Positions 6,086 through 6,328 of a stretch of DNA of 6,328 bases are shown here, piece after piece (the first letter of the stretch is position 1; every line of letters starts with the position of its first letter). Under the pieces are notes generated by a model. It was not told the origin of the DNA, ran no database searches, and saw only the letters and a program-made list of their open reading frames with translations. The stretch lies in NCBI GenBank assembly GCA_945900685.1, contig CAMDJS010000118.1, positions 1-6,328 on the forward strand, given 5' to 3'. This DNA comes from Bordetella parapertussis. Its GTDB lineage: Bacteria > Pseudomonadota > Gammaproteobacteria > Burkholderiales > Burkholderiaceae_C. Both the position numbers and the translations under genes were made by a program.

Positions 6086-6131
6086 GTGTTTTTCTGATCT
6101 TAATGTGTCGGTCGTGGTGTTGGCTGTTGGG

Positions 6132-6177
6132 GGTGCGGTCTGTAGGGGTGCGTTTTTGGTGGTGCGGTCTGTAGGGG
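6132..6177. repeat. Direct repeat, two identical 17-nt copies 29 nt apart
   Basis: GGTGCGGTCTGTAGGGG occurs at 6132-6148 and again, identically, at 6161-6177. The intervening bases (tgcgtttttggt) are unrelated. The second copy is also the left arm of the inverted repeat described next. The pair lies 59-104 nt upstream of the reductase start, on the side where its promoter would be expected. Confidence 0.85.
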
Positions 6178-6233
6178 CGGGGCCTCCTCCACACTTACGT
6201 AACGTCGTCAGCCCCGCCCCCACAACCCGCACC
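6161..6233. repeat. Long GC-rich inverted repeat (REP/REPIN-like palindrome)
   Basis: The 23-nt left arm (6161-6183) and the reverse complement of the right arm (6211-6233) match at 20 of 23 positions, with a 27-nt loop (6184-6210). The inner 10 bp, GGGGCGGGGC with GCCCCGCCCC, is perfect. The loop holds the 8-nt palindrome TTACGTAA (6195-6202). The hairpin would be very stable but has no T run, so it is not a classical terminator. Structure, GC content and intergenic position resemble bacterial REP/REPIN elements; membership is inferred. Confidence 0.8.
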
Positions 6234-6278
6234 TTTTCGATTCATACATTTAGTAACGTCGTCAGCGCCGCCCCTACA
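6199..6278. repeat. Direct repeat, two 26-nt copies 54 nt apart
   Basis: Copies at 6199-6224 and 6253-6278 match at 24 of 26 positions. Both begin GTAACGTCGTCAGC and end with a CCGCCCC(C/T)ACA block. On the minus strand each reads TGT(A/G)GGGGCGG-GC followed by TGACGACGTTAC. The first copy supplies part of the right arm of the palindrome. Together with the 17-nt pair this makes four related GC-rich arms, two in each orientation, within 150 nt. Confidence 0.85.
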
Positions 6279-6328
6279 TTTCGTTGTGTGATGTGTGGGC
6301 TCGCTCTTACTTGTTTAAAAATCACGAG

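Noticed and set aside
6074..6232. Extension of the minus-strand reductase upstream of 6073
   Set aside because: The extra 53 residues are encoded by the GC-rich repeats and have no Rossmann-family similarity. ATG 6073 has its own ribosome-binding site.
6279..6328. A partial gene at the right window edge
   Set aside because: About 50 nt with no recognisable peptide on either strand; too short to support a call.

Overview
This window looks like chromosome from a betaproteobacterium, most likely Comamonadaceae or a close relative in Burkholderiales. The evidence is the protein sequences (Calvin-cycle type phosphoribulokinase and aldolase; a betaproteobacterial-looking rsmI/yraN/diaA/dolP cluster), moderately high GC and frequent TTG leucine codons. 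The genus is an inference. Phosphoribulokinase and the Calvin-subtype class II aldolase point to CO2 fixation through the Calvin-Benson-Bassham cycle.

Layout, left to right. (1) Positions 1-2464, plus strand: the 3' end of phosphoribulokinase, then a complete fructose-bisphosphate aldolase, then a D-2-hydroxyacid dehydrogenase that is probably a hydroxypyruvate/glyoxylate reductase. Gaps are 40 and 30 nt, so this reads as the tail of a carbon-fixation operon with a glycerate-forming enzyme attached. (2) Positions 2511-5119: a conserved housekeeping island. rsmI is on the minus strand, head-to-head with yraN, a DiaA/GmhA-like SIS protein and a DolP-like dual-BON lipoprotein on the plus strand. 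The order matches the enterobacterial rsmI-lpoA-yraN-diaA-dolP locus without lpoA. The rsmI and yraN start codons appear to share one base, and dolP overlaps the SIS gene by ATGA. (3) A clear intrinsic terminator at about 5139-5169 separates dolP from a convergent minus-strand beta-hydroxyacid dehydrogenase (3-hydroxyisobutyrate / tartronate-semialdehyde reductase family). (4) Positions 6130-6280, upstream of that gene, hold a cluster of GC-rich direct and inverted repeats that look like a REP/REPIN-type or small palindromic element.

Functionally, the left block makes and recycles sugar phosphates and reduces hydroxypyruvate or glyoxylate. The right-end reductase could feed the same glycerate pool, though its substrate cannot be fixed from sequence. 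The middle block concerns ribosome modification, replication timing or sugar-phosphate-like binding, and outer-membrane maintenance.

I found no phage, CRISPR, toxin-antitoxin, tRNA or rRNA genes and no clearly new multi-gene system. The most intriguing signals are non-coding: the repeat cluster at 6132-6278, and a 33-nt dyad just ahead of the SIS gene that pairs with its ribosome-binding site. The unusual substrate loop of that SIS protein is also notable.
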